In this document: positions 55,966 to 63,656 of the stretch, piece by piece
Layout: every line of letters begins with the position of its first letter
Numbering within the stretch: position 1 is the first letter of the stretch
From: Streptomyces sp. HmicA12
GTDB taxonomy: Bacteria; Actinomycetota; Actinomycetes; Streptomycetales; Streptomycetaceae
Direction of reading: 5' to 3'
Assembly: GCF_000373565.1 (NCBI RefSeq)
Contig: NZ_KB891804.1
Location: forward strand, 1-64,000
DNA length: 64,000 nucleotides
Made by a program: the position numbers and the translations under genes
Notes under the pieces: generated by a model
The model's input: only the letters and a program-made list of their open reading frames with translations
Told to the model about the DNA's origin: nothing
Database searches by the model: none

Positions 55966-57203
55966 GGCTGCTGCCGCTTCTTGCGCCCGCTGATCAGGAT
56001 GCCGACGCCGACGGCCGCGACGAACATGACACCGACGATCAGCCAGGACACCGAGCCGCTGTCGTCGTCCTTCTTCTCGTCGCTGGAGCCGGAGTCCGAC
56101 GACTTGGCGGAGGCGGGCTCGGGCCCGGTCTTGTTCAGGGCGGTCACCAGGTCGGTGCCGCCGAAGTCGTGCGGGTCGTTGCCGGTGGCGTGCGCGGCGA
56201 AGATCAGCTGGGCATAGGCGGCGGGACCGGACTGCGCGGCCCAGTCACCGGCGTTCTTCTCCAGCCAGGCGTACGGGTCCTTCGTGTACTTCACACCCTC
56301 CGCGGCGGCCACGGCCGTGACCGCGTCCGCGGTGTTGCCGTAGTCGGGCTGGTCGGTGGCACCGGCCAGCTGGGACTTGAGGTACAGGTGGGTGGAGAGC
56401 TGGTTCTGGAGGTAGACGGCGCCGTTGTGCGCGATGCCGTCGGCGCTCTTCGCCGTCTTCCCGTCCTCGCAGGTGTACGCGTCCGGGGCGTCGCCCTTCT
56501 CGGCGGCGAAACCGGAACCGAGCGCGCCGAGCACACCGGCGGCGGTCGCGTCGGCGTTCGCGACGAGCTCGCCCTTCTTGTCGGGCTGGTAGGCGAGGGC
56601 GCCGCCGTTCTTCCCCTCCGAGCAGGGCAGGGCGAGGGTGCCGAGGGCGTCGATGCCGGACTTGCCGGAGGCGGACCGCACCTCGGCGGGCTCGTCGCCG
56701 GAGGTGGACAGGGCGCCGAGCACGACCGCGGTGGAGTTGCCGTCGCTGGCGCCGCCGGGGTTGTAGCCCCAGCCGCCGTCGTCGTTCTGGTTCTTCTTCA
56801 GCCAGCCGGCGCCCTTGGCGACCTCGCTGTCGTGCCCGCCGACGGCGGCGAGGGCCTGCACGGCGGCGGCGGTGCTGTTGCTGTCGACCGGCGTCTTGCT
56901 GTCGCAGGCCTTGCCCGGGTCGGCACGGAACGCGGCGAAGCCGCCGTCCTCGCACTGCTGCCCGACCAGCCAGTCCACGGCCTTGTCCGCGGGCCGCACG
57001 CCCTCCGTATTCTGCGCGACGAAGGCGAGCGACTGCCGCCACACCCCGTCGTACGTCGGGTCGCCGGACCCGTACAGACCGCTGGGCACGACGACCTTGG
57101 GGGAGGCGGAGGGCGAGGCACTGTCCGCGACCGCGGCCGGCGCCAGAGCGGCGCCGATCACGACGGTCGCGGCGACGAGCGCGGCGCTACGGCGAATGTT
57201 CAT
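55962..57203 (-). CDS. Exported alpha/alpha-toroid (prenyltransferase/squalene-oxidase repeat) protein
   Basis: A 413-residue protein. Signal peptide about 1-26, then QW-like repeats of an alpha/alpha toroid (LVGQQCEDGGFAAF, WLKKNQNDDGGWGYNPGG, and Ala-rich paired helices), the fold shared by prenyltransferases, terpene cyclases and human transcobalamin/intrinsic factor. No cyclase Asp motif (DxDD) is seen, so an enzymatic role is unlikely. A polar linker and a C-terminal helix (about 380-402) anchor it, with a basic end. It is the first gene after the cobalamin riboswitch and is best explained as a surface corrinoid-binding protein feeding the ECF transporter. ATG 57203. Confidence 0.78.
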   Translation of the reverse strand: MNIRRSAALVAATVVIGAALAPAAVADSASPSASPKVVVPSGLYGSGDPTYDGVWRQSLAFVAQNTEGVRPADKAVDWLVGQQCEDGGFAAFRADPGKACDSKTPVDSNSTAAAVQALAAVGGHDSEVAKGAGWLKKNQNDDGGWGYNPGGASDGNSTAVVLGALSTSGDEPAEVRSASGKSGIDALGTLALPCSEGKNGGALAYQPDKKGELVANADATAAGVLGALGSGFAAEKGDAPDAYTCEDGKTAKSADGIAHNGAVYLQNQLSTHLYLKSQLAGATDQPDYGNTADAVTAVAAAEGVKYTKDPYAWLEKNAGDWAAQSGPAAYAQLIFAAHATGNDPHDFGGTDLVTALNKTGPEPASAKSSDSGSSDEKKDDDSGSVSWLIVGVMFVAAVGVGILISGRKKRQQP

Positions 57204-57216
57204 GCTGGGGCGGGTG

Positions 57217-57233
57217 CCTCTCCCTGTGGGGAG
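57217..57233 (-). promoter_or_regulatory. Candidate ribosome-site sequestering hairpin
   Basis: On the minus strand, CTCCC-CACA-GGGAG (57220-57233) overlaps the purine-rich GGGAGAGG, 13 bases before ATG 57203. It could be the expression platform of the riboswitch, but this is a structural guess. Confidence 0.35.
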
Positions 57234-57415
57234 CCGGGCGGCACGGCACGCTGCGGATACCGGGCGGCGCCAGCTCCGTGTCCCTCGACGGTTCTGGGCC
57301 GATCATGACGCGGGCGAGGCATTCCGACTGTGACGGTTGCGGGTCAGTGCCGGATTTCCGCCGGCTTCCCCTCACTCGCGCGATCTGACGACGCTTTCAC
57401 TCTACCGGGCGGCCC
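57230..57415 (-). ncRNA. Cobalamin riboswitch
   Basis: The minus strand contains the conserved B12-box core at about 57371-57318: GGGAAGCCGGCGGAAATCCG followed by GCACTGACCCGCAACCGTC and then AGTCGGAATGCC. This matches the cobalamin riboswitch consensus (GGGAA, CCGGTG...AATCCGG, CTG-CCCGCAAC-GT, and the GTCGGAxxGCC part). Flanks to about 57415 and 57230 are the expected arms, but exact ends are uncertain. It precedes the toroid-ECF operon by under 30 bp and would lower its expression when cobalamin is plentiful. Confidence 0.85.
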
Positions 57416-57466
57416 GCCGCGGGCCCCCGCGAGCATCCCCGGGCACGACTTTCGCCGCCGGCGGCG

Positions 57467-57592
57467 GGCCGGTGGCCTCTTCTCGCGCGGTTCCCCGCGC
57501 CCCCTGAAGCGAGCTTCGCTCGCTCAGGGGAGGCTGCGCGGAGCGCATGCCTCAGGGGCGCGGGGAACGGCGCGCAGCAGGGCCACCGGCCG
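57467..57592. repeat. Large imperfect inverted repeat of the interspersed family
   Basis: Two arms of about 40 bp, both containing GGTTCCCCGCGCCCC or its complement and bordered by GGCCGGTGG/CCACCGGCC, enclose a small palindrome (gaagcgagcttcgctcgctc). It sits between the flotillin stop and the riboswitch, so it probably isolates the two transcripts. Confidence 0.65.
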
Positions 57593-57636
57593 TCAGCCAG
57601 CGACGAAACCCTCGCGGGGCAGACGCGGAGTCTGGG

Positions 57637-58803
57637 TCAGCGGACGTCGACGGGACCGTCGTCCGACCCGCGAGGCCCACCCAGATACCGCTCCATGGCC
57701 GCCCCCGGCGCCGCCGACCCGTCCTCCCCGTTCAAGTTCTTCCGCACCGAGTCGAGAATGGTGAGCCCCTGCCCGACGAGCCCCGCCGCGATCTCCCCGA
57801 GGCCGTCCGCCCCGTTCAGCACGTTCACGTTCGCGCCCGCGAGCCCCGCCGACGCCTCCTTCACGATCTGCGGCAACTGATCGATGAGCATCCGGTCGAG
57901 CGCGACCCGGTCGTACGAGGCCGCGGCCTCCGCCTGGATCTTCATCCGCTCGGCCTCGGCGAGGGCCAGCACACGGATCCGCTCCGCGTCGGCCTGCGCC
58001 GGCTTCACGACCTCCGCGACGAGCTGCTGCTCCCGCAACTCGGCCTGCTTCAGGGCGAGTTCGGTCTGCGCCGCCAGCACCTCCTGCTGCGCGTGGGCGA
58101 GCGCCAGCGGCCCCGCCTGGTCGGCCTGCGCCTTGGCCCGGTCGACCTCGGCGTCGTACTCGGCCTGCACGATCGCGGTCTGCCGCGCGAACTCGGCCTG
58201 CTTGCGGGCCGCCGCCTGCTCCGCCTCCACGGAGGCCTGGTTGGCCTGCGCCTGCGCGATCTTCGCGGCCCGCTGGATCGCGGCCTTGTGGGGCTGCGAC
58301 ATGGCCTCGATGTACCCGGTGGCCCCGTCGTCGATGGACTGGATCTGCAGCGAGTCGACGTGCAGCCCGATCTTCGCCATCTCGGACTTCGACGTGTCGA
58401 GGACCTCCGTCGCGAGCTTCTGCCGCTCGGTGACGATCTCCTCGACGGTCATCGATCCGATGATGGAGCGCAGATGCCCGGCGAAGATCCGCCCGGTGAG
58501 CACGGACATCTGCTCCTGGTCCGAGAGGAACCGCTGCCCGGCGTTGACGATCGACTCGTGGTCATTGCCCACCTTGAAGGCGATGACGGCCCGCACGGTC
58601 AGGGCGATGCCCTGCTTGGTCACGCACTTCTCGACGACCTCCGCCTCCGCCATGGCCAGCGACAGAAAGCGGGTCTTGCGGAACACGGGCAGGACGAACT
58701 TCCCGTGTCCGGTGACGACGCGGAACGGCGCTCCCCCAAGTCCCCGCCTGCCGCCCGAGATCAGCATCGCCTCGTCGGGTGCGGGAACGCGATATCCGAA
58801 CAT
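57637..58803 (-). CDS. Flotillin-like SPFH-domain membrane-scaffold protein
   Basis: A 388-residue SPFH/band-7 protein. SPFH domain about 15-190 (VRAVIAFKVGNDHESIVNAG, RSIIGSMTVEEIVTERQKL, LHVDSLQIQSIDD), then a long Glu/Ala/Gln coiled coil (about 190-310, AEQAAARKQAEFARQTAIVQ) as in flotillins, and a C-terminal VALDRMLIDQLPQIVKEASAGL oligomerisation-like region. Flotillins organise fluid membrane domains. The N terminus MFGYRVPAPDEAMLISGG fits the actinobacterial form and lacks a strong membrane hairpin. It starts 14 bp after the NfeD-like gene, as expected for flotillin-NfeD pairs. Confidence 0.87.
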   Translation of the reverse strand: MFGYRVPAPDEAMLISGGRRGLGGAPFRVVTGHGKFVLPVFRKTRFLSLAMAEAEVVEKCVTKQGIALTVRAVIAFKVGNDHESIVNAGQRFLSDQEQMSVLTGRIFAGHLRSIIGSMTVEEIVTERQKLATEVLDTSKSEMAKIGLHVDSLQIQSIDDGATGYIEAMSQPHKAAIQRAAKIAQAQANQASVEAEQAAARKQAEFARQTAIVQAEYDAEVDRAKAQADQAGPLALAHAQQEVLAAQTELALKQAELREQQLVAEVVKPAQADAERIRVLALAEAERMKIQAEAAASYDRVALDRMLIDQLPQIVKEASAGLAGANVNVLNGADGLGEIAAGLVGQGLTILDSVRKNLNGEDGSAAPGAAMERYLGGPRGSDDGPVDVR

Positions 58804-58817
58804 CCTTTGACGTCTCC

Positions 58818-59063
58818 TTAGCGGGCGCCGCCTTCGCCGTCGGCGAGCAGAGGATCGGTCCAGGCCATGACCACGACCTGCCGGGTACCGCGCGACTCGA
58901 TCACGAGCACGGTCGACCCGCGCTCCAAAGGCTCGTCCGAGAACGCGAGAAACGTCTCGGTCCCGCCTCTGACCCGCACCAGCACCTCACCGGGCCCGTC
59001 CGCACCACGCGTGCCGAGCACCAGCTTCCCCGTACAGCCGACCACAGCCTCGTCCGGCGCCAT
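58818..59063 (-). CDS. Small NfeD-type OB-domain protein
   Basis: An 81-residue protein: a beta-rich domain with GKLVLGTRGADGPGEVLVRV, LAFSDEPLERGSTVLVIES and QVVVMAW, the pattern of the C-terminal OB fold of NfeD proteins. It lacks the membrane helices and protease domain of full NfeD, so it represents a minimal soluble partner. It is directly upstream of the flotillin gene on the same strand, which supports the assignment. Function beyond pairing with flotillin is unknown. Confidence 0.65.
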   Translation of the reverse strand: MAPDEAVVGCTGKLVLGTRGADGPGEVLVRVRGGTETFLAFSDEPLERGSTVLVIESRGTRQVVVMAWTDPLLADGEGGAR

Positions 59064-59204
59064 CGGCGGCCGCCCCCTTGTCGTTCCAGCTCAGAAGAGC
59101 TCTTGGGACCGGACCATACGCCTGCGCGCACAGCCCGACCATCCACGCACGGCAAAGATCCTTCGACCGGGTCGGGGCCGACGGACGGACGGCGCGCGAC
59201 CGCG

Positions 59205-60266
59205 TCAGCGCGCCGCCACGTACGTCGCGGGACTGCTGCCCACCACGGCCTCCGCCCGGCCCAGTTTCACCAGGCGGCGCAGGTGCGCCTCGGCCTCCGA
59301 GACGGCGATGTTCCGCGAGCCGTACGGGATGTCGGCCCACGGGCGGTTCCACTCCATCTGTTCCGCGAGCTGCCACGGGGTGAGCGGCTGTGCGAGCAGG
59401 GCGAGCAGATCGGTCAGGCGCGACTCGTGGTGGTCCAGCAACTCCTGTACGCGGGCGGGCGCGTCGGTGAAGGTGTGCTGGTGGGCGGGGAGCACCTCGG
59501 CGGGCGCGAGCCGGCCGACGCGTTCCAGGGAGTCGAGGTAGTCGCCGAGCGGGTCGGTGGAGCCCTCCTCGACGGACGGGTCCTCGTACAGGCCGATGTG
59601 CGGGCTGATGCCGGGCAGCACGTGGTCACCGCTGAACAGGCGTCCATTTCCCGGGAGTTGCGCCGGGTGGTCCTCCTCCAGGTGCAGGCAGACGTGGCCC
59701 GGGGTGTGGCCCGGTGTCCAGATCGCGCGCAGCCGGCGGCCCGGCAGGGGGAGCAGGTCGCCGGGGGTGATGGTGCGGTCGGGCAGCGCCGGGTCGAGGC
59801 CGGGCAGGCGGCGCGGGCGGCCCTCGTCGCGGGCGCGCAGCAGCGGGGCCACATGGTCCTCGGGCGCCCCGGCCGAGAGCAGCTTCGAGGCCATGTACCC
59901 GTACCAGCGCGACGGGGGGTTCTCGCGGGTGCGCCGCACCACCGCCGCGTCCGCCTCGTGCATCGCGATCCACGCCCCGGACGCGTCCCGCACCTTCGCC
60001 GACAGGCCGTGGTGGTCCGGATGGTGATGGGTGATCAGGACGCCGGTCAGGTCGGCGACCGAGGTGCCGCACGCGGTGAGTCCCGCGGTGAGCGTGTCCC
60101 AGGACGTCGGGTCGTCCCAGCCGGTGTCCACGAGGACGGGGCCCGCGTCGGTGTCGAGCACGTAGATGAGCGTGTAGCCGAGGGGGTTGTCGGGGATCGG
60201 GACCCGGATGCTCTGCACGCCCCCGCCGTGATCGGTCACCTGCGTCACCTGCGTCACCTCTGCCAT
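59205..60266 (-). CDS. Metallo-beta-lactamase-fold hydrolase
   Basis: A 353-residue MBL-fold protein. The metal motif THHHPDHHG, the distal His in GHTPGH and the Asp in FSGDHVL are all present, so two metal ions are expected. A helical C-terminal part of about 120 residues (about 235-353) includes a winged-helix-like segment near EAEAHLRRLVKLGRAEAV, as in LACTB2-like proteins. Substrate could be thioester, phosphodiester or lactone; unknown. The N terminus has a short TQVTQVT repeat from tandem 9-bp DNA units, so the true start could lie a few codons downstream. Confidence 0.8.
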   Translation of the reverse strand: MAEVTQVTQVTDHGGGVQSIRVPIPDNPLGYTLIYVLDTDAGPVLVDTGWDDPTSWDTLTAGLTACGTSVADLTGVLITHHHPDHHGLSAKVRDASGAWIAMHEADAAVVRRTRENPPSRWYGYMASKLLSAGAPEDHVAPLLRARDEGRPRRLPGLDPALPDRTITPGDLLPLPGRRLRAIWTPGHTPGHVCLHLEEDHPAQLPGNGRLFSGDHVLPGISPHIGLYEDPSVEEGSTDPLGDYLDSLERVGRLAPAEVLPAHQHTFTDAPARVQELLDHHESRLTDLLALLAQPLTPWQLAEQMEWNRPWADIPYGSRNIAVSEAEAHLRRLVKLGRAEAVVGSSPATYVAAR

Positions 60267-60352
60267 TTCCGTCGGGGTACCGCTCCGTCACCCGAGGGCA
60301 CCAGTCGCCGCGCCGAACTCCCGTCACTGTAATGGAACTTGTAGAACTCGTT

Positions 60353-60871
60353 TCAATAGTCGCCCGGGTCGACCGTCTCCCCGCGCCAGATGATCTCCCC
60401 GTCGTCGTCCGTCACGCCCGACGCCACGAGCCCGAGCGCGCGGGCCACCCGCGCCGACGCGTGGTGCCCGGGGTGGATGTGGGCGACGAGTTCGCGCACG
60501 CCCCGCGCCGCCAGCCACCGCGCCATCCCGAGCGCCGCCTCCCGCGCGACGCCCCGGCCCTGCCACGCGGTGCCCACGACCCAGGCCACGTCCGCCGACG
60601 TCCCGGCCTCCACCGTGGCCTGCACATACCCCGCCAGGCGGCCCGAAGTGCGGTCACGGATCACCCAGTTGAGCCAGTCCGTGCCGGGTTCCGGCGCTCC
60701 GGCGACCTGGCGGACGTACCGCGCGCGCAGCGCCTCGGGCGTCGGCGGCCCGCCGCCCGTGAAGGCGTACAGCGCGGGGTCGGCGAGCACGCCCGCCATC
60801 TCGTCGGCGTGCTCCACGGCCAGCGGCAGCAGGGTGAGGCGTTCGGTGCGGATCGGTTCGCTCGTCGTCAC
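60353..60871 (-). CDS. GNAT-family acetyltransferase (RimJ/RimL-like)
   Basis: A 172-residue GNAT protein of the RimJ/L type. Opening IRTERLTLLPLAVEHADEM is typical; the acetyl-CoA loop is WQGRGVAREAALGMARWL; the C-terminal strand is GVTDDDGEIIWR. It would acetylate an amine, possibly a protein N terminus or small molecule. ATG 60871. Divergent from the ALDH gene across 124 bp that contain a KstR-like inverted repeat, so it could also be under that control. Confidence 0.8.
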   Translation of the reverse strand: MTTSEPIRTERLTLLPLAVEHADEMAGVLADPALYAFTGGGPPTPEALRARYVRQVAGAPEPGTDWLNWVIRDRTSGRLAGYVQATVEAGTSADVAWVVGTAWQGRGVAREAALGMARWLAARGVRELVAHIHPGHHASARVARALGLVASGVTDDDGEIIWRGETVDPGDY

Positions 60872-60919
60872 CGTCGCACCCTACGGCCGGGGCCCGCGGC
60901 ACCCTTCCGCATCGCAACT

Positions 60920-60937
60920 AGAACTGGTATCAGTTCT
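60920..60937. promoter_or_regulatory. kstR box: KstR-like box 3
   Basis: AGAACTG-GTAT-CAGTTCT is a perfect 7-4-7 inverted repeat; within it TAGAACTGGTATCA fits TnnAACnnGTTnnA except one base. It is 59 bp upstream of the ALDH start and matches the half-sites (AACTAGAAC, AACTGGTA) seen between cyp125 and fadA5. Confidence 0.6.
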
Positions 60938-60995
60938 GAAACACCGTCAGAAGTCTTGCCCGGAAGTCGTCGGAAGTGGTCGCGGAGGGTTCCTC

Positions 60996-62468
60996 ATGAC
61001 CGAGCTCGTGGAACACGGACAGCTGTTCATCGGCGGGGAGTTGACCGATCCCCTCGGCAAGGACGTCATCGAGGTCGTCTCCCCGCACACCGGCGAGGTC
61101 TTCGGGCGCGTGCCGCACGCCGCGCCCGCCGACGTCGACCGCGCCGTCGCCGCCGCCCGCAAGGCCTTCGACGAGGGCCCCTGGCCGCGCATGACCCTCG
61201 ACGAGCGGATCGCCGTCGTGTCGCGGATCAAGGACGCGATCGCCGTACGCCACGAGGAGATCGCCAAGGTCATCTCGCAGGAGAACGGCTCGCCCTACTC
61301 CTGGGCCGTCCTCGCCCAGGCGCTCGGCGCGATGATGGTCTGGGACTCGGCGATCAACGTCGCGCGCGACTTCACGTACGAGGAGGCCCGCGACGGCGCC
61401 CTCGGCAAACTCCTCGTACGCCGTGAGCCGGTCGGTGTCGTCGCGGCCGTGGTCCCGTGGAACGTCCCGCAGTTCGTCGCCGCCGCCAAGCTCGCCCCCG
61501 CGCTGCTCGCCGGCTGCACCGTGGTCCTCAAGCCGTCGCCCGAATCGCCGCTCGACGCGTACATCCTCGGCGAGATCGCCAAGGAGGCCGGGCTGCCGGA
61601 GGGCGTGCTCTCCATCCTCCCCGCCGACCGCGAGGTCAGCGAGTACCTGGTCGGGCACCCCGGCATCGACAAGATCTCCTTCACGGGGTCGGTCGCGGCC
61701 GGCAAACGCGTCATGGAGGTCGCCGCCCGCAACCTCACCCGCGTCACCCTGGAACTGGGCGGCAAGTCCGCCGCCGTGGTCCTGCCCGACGCGGACGTCG
61801 AGTCCACCGTCGCCGGGGTCGTCCCGGCCGCCTGGATGAACAACGGCCAGGCCTGCGTCGCCCAGACCCGCATCCTCCTTCCCCGCGCCCGCTACGACGA
61901 GTTCGCCGAGGCCTTCACCGCCGCCGCGTCCGCGCTCGTCGTCGGCGACCCGCTCGACCCGGCCACCCAGGTCGGCCCGCTCGTCGCCAAGCGCCAGCAG
62001 CAGCGCAACCTCGACTACATCCGCATCGGCCAGGAGGAGGGCGCCAAGGTCCTCACCGGCGGCGGCGCGCCCACGAAGTCCGGCCTGGAGCACGGCTGGT
62101 ACGTCGAGCCGACCCTCTTCGGCGACGTGAACAACAGCATGCGGATCGCCCGGGAGGAGATCTTCGGCCCGGTCATCTGCCTGCTCCCGTACGGCGACGA
62201 GACCGAGGCCGTGAAGATCGCCAACGACTCCGACTACGGGCTCAGCGGCAGCGTCTGGACCGCAGACGTCGCCCACGGCATCGACGTCGCGCGGCAGGTG
62301 CGCACGGGCACGTACAACGTGAACACCTTCAGCCTCGACATGCTCGGCCCGTTCGGCGGCTACAAGAACAGCGGCGTGGGGCGGGAGTTCGGGCCCGAGG
62401 GCTTCAGCGCCTACCTGGAGCACAAGATGATCCACCTGCCTGCCGGGTACGAGCCGGAGGAGGGCTGA
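60996..62468 (+). CDS. NAD(P)-dependent aldehyde dehydrogenase
   Basis: A 490-residue aldehyde dehydrogenase. Catalytic Cys 287 (NNGQACVAQTR), general base Glu 253 (LELGGKSA), oxyanion Asn 156 (PWNVPQF), cofactor loop FTGSVAAGKRVM, and the C-terminal GPFGGYKNSGVGREFG. It fits the clan used for terpenoid and sterol side-chain aldehydes, and follows a KstR-like box, so oxidation of a P450-made aldehyde is a reasonable guess. The ferredoxin gene starts 2 bp after its stop. ATG 60996 with GGAGGG upstream; the longer frame is promoter DNA. Confidence 0.87.
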   Translation: MTELVEHGQLFIGGELTDPLGKDVIEVVSPHTGEVFGRVPHAAPADVDRAVAAARKAFDEGPWPRMTLDERIAVVSRIKDAIAVRHEEIAKVISQENGSPYSWAVLAQALGAMMVWDSAINVARDFTYEEARDGALGKLLVRREPVGVVAAVVPWNVPQFVAAAKLAPALLAGCTVVLKPSPESPLDAYILGEIAKEAGLPEGVLSILPADREVSEYLVGHPGIDKISFTGSVAAGKRVMEVAARNLTRVTLELGGKSAAVVLPDADVESTVAGVVPAAWMNNGQACVAQTRILLPRARYDEFAEAFTAAASALVVGDPLDPATQVGPLVAKRQQQRNLDYIRIGQEEGAKVLTGGGAPTKSGLEHGWYVEPTLFGDVNNSMRIAREEIFGPVICLLPYGDETEAVKIANDSDYGLSGSVWTADVAHGIDVARQVRTGTYNVNTFSLDMLGPFGGYKNSGVGREFGPEGFSAYLEHKMIHLPAGYEPEEG

Positions 62469-62470
62469 CC

Positions 62471-62704
62471 ATGGGGGACCGGTGGCACGTGGAGGTCGAC
62501 CGGGGGGTCTGCATCGGCTCCGGCATGTGCGTGAACCACGCCCCCGGCGCCTTCCGTCTCGACTCGGCCCGCCAGTCCCACCCGGCGGACCCCGAGACGG
62601 ACGCCAACGAGAAGGTCCTCGCGGCGGCGGAGGGCTGCCCCGTCGAGGCCATCACCATCACGCTCCTCGACTCGGGAGAGGTCGTCTTCCCGCCCGAGGA
62701 CTGA
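62471..62704 (+). CDS. 3Fe-4S ferredoxin (P450 partner type)
   Basis: A 77-residue ferredoxin with Cys at about 14, 20 and 56 (VCIGSGMCV and GCPVEAI). The second position of the usual four-Cys set is not a Cys, so a [3Fe-4S] cluster is expected, as in ferredoxins that donate electrons to actinobacterial P450s. It lies 2 bp after the ALDH gene. CYP125, 25 kb to the left and linked through KstR-like boxes, is the nearest P450 candidate partner. A reductase gene is not in this window. Confidence 0.85.
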   Translation: MGDRWHVEVDRGVCIGSGMCVNHAPGAFRLDSARQSHPADPETDANEKVLAAAEGCPVEAITITLLDSGEVVFPPED

Positions 62705-62759
62705 GGGCCGCGCGGGCCGGGTTACGCTCCTGCGGATCTTCGAGCAGGGGTGGGACACG

Positions 62760-63656
62760 ATGGACAAGGCCGAGGCCAGAGGGCTGATCGACCAGGCGTA
62801 CGAGGCGTGGGACAAGGAGGAGTGGGCGCGCGCGGCCGAGCTGTACGAGCGCGTGCTCGCCCACTTCCCCGACGAGGAACCGAGCGCGGCGTGGTGGTAC
62901 GACGCCGCCCTCGCCCACAAGTTCCTGCGCGACTGGGACAAGGCGTACGCCCTGGGCAAGGAGGCCGCCGCCCGCGCCGAACGCGGCACGAACGACCCGG
63001 CTTTCTGGAACCTCGGCATCGCGGCCACGATCCTGCGCGACTGGGCGACCGCCCGGGACGCCTGGGACGGCTTCGGCATCGCGCTGAACCCGGGCGAGGG
63101 GCCGATCGAGCAGGACCTCGGGCCGGTCGCCGTCCGGCTCGACACCGACGGGCAGCAGGAGGTCGTGTGGGGACGCAGGCTCTGCCCGACCCGGGCGCGC
63201 GTCCTCAACGTGCCGGTGACCGGCGGCCGCCGGTTCGGCGAGATCGTCGTGCACGACGGGGCGCCCAACGGCGAGCGGGTCTCCGGCGGGAACACCTACC
63301 CCGTCTTCGACGAACTGCTGCTCTTCGAGCCCTCCGACCTGCCCACGTGGCAGGCCACCGTGAGCGTGGCCCAGGAGGCCGACCTGGAGGCGTTGTTGGA
63401 GCTCTTCACGGAGCACGACTTCGGGGCGGAACCGGCGTCCGCCGTCCGGATGCTCTGCGCGTGCTGCAGCGAGGGCACCGTGGAGACGGCGGAGTCGGTG
63501 GAGTCGGGGGAGGGGAACGGCGGCACCCTCCACGCGGGAGCGCAGACGGTCTCCTTCGCCGCCCCCGAGGCCGAGACGCGGCGTCTGCTCGACGACTGGG
63601 CGGCCACCGGCCCCGGGCGCGAGTGGAGCGGCCTGGAGGCCGCGGACACGGCCTAG
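62760..63656 (+). CDS. TPR-containing protein of unknown function
   Basis: A 298-residue cytosolic protein. The N-terminal 120 residues contain two or three tetratricopeptide-like helices (AYEAWDKEEWARAAELYERV, ALAHKFLRDWDKAYALGKEA, NLGIAATILRDWATARDAW). A beta-rich domain (about 125-240) follows, with LGPVAVRLDTDGQQEVVWG and a CACC cluster. Similar proteins exist in other streptomycetes; role unknown. ATG 62760 after CAGGGGTGGG. It converges on the KstR-like gene with a 4-bp overlap. Confidence 0.65.
   Translation: MDKAEARGLIDQAYEAWDKEEWARAAELYERVLAHFPDEEPSAAWWYDAALAHKFLRDWDKAYALGKEAAARAERGTNDPAFWNLGIAATILRDWATARDAWDGFGIALNPGEGPIEQDLGPVAVRLDTDGQQEVVWGRRLCPTRARVLNVPVTGGRRFGEIVVHDGAPNGERVSGGNTYPVFDELLLFEPSDLPTWQATVSVAQEADLEALLELFTEHDFGAEPASAVRMLCACCSEGTVETAESVESGEGNGGTLHAGAQTVSFAAPEAETRRLLDDWAATGPGREWSGLEAADTA

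Noticed and set aside
57187..57375. Short minus-strand frame of 62 codons upstream of the toroid gene
   Set aside because: It lies in the riboswitch sequence and has no ribosome site or homology; the RNA explains the conservation.
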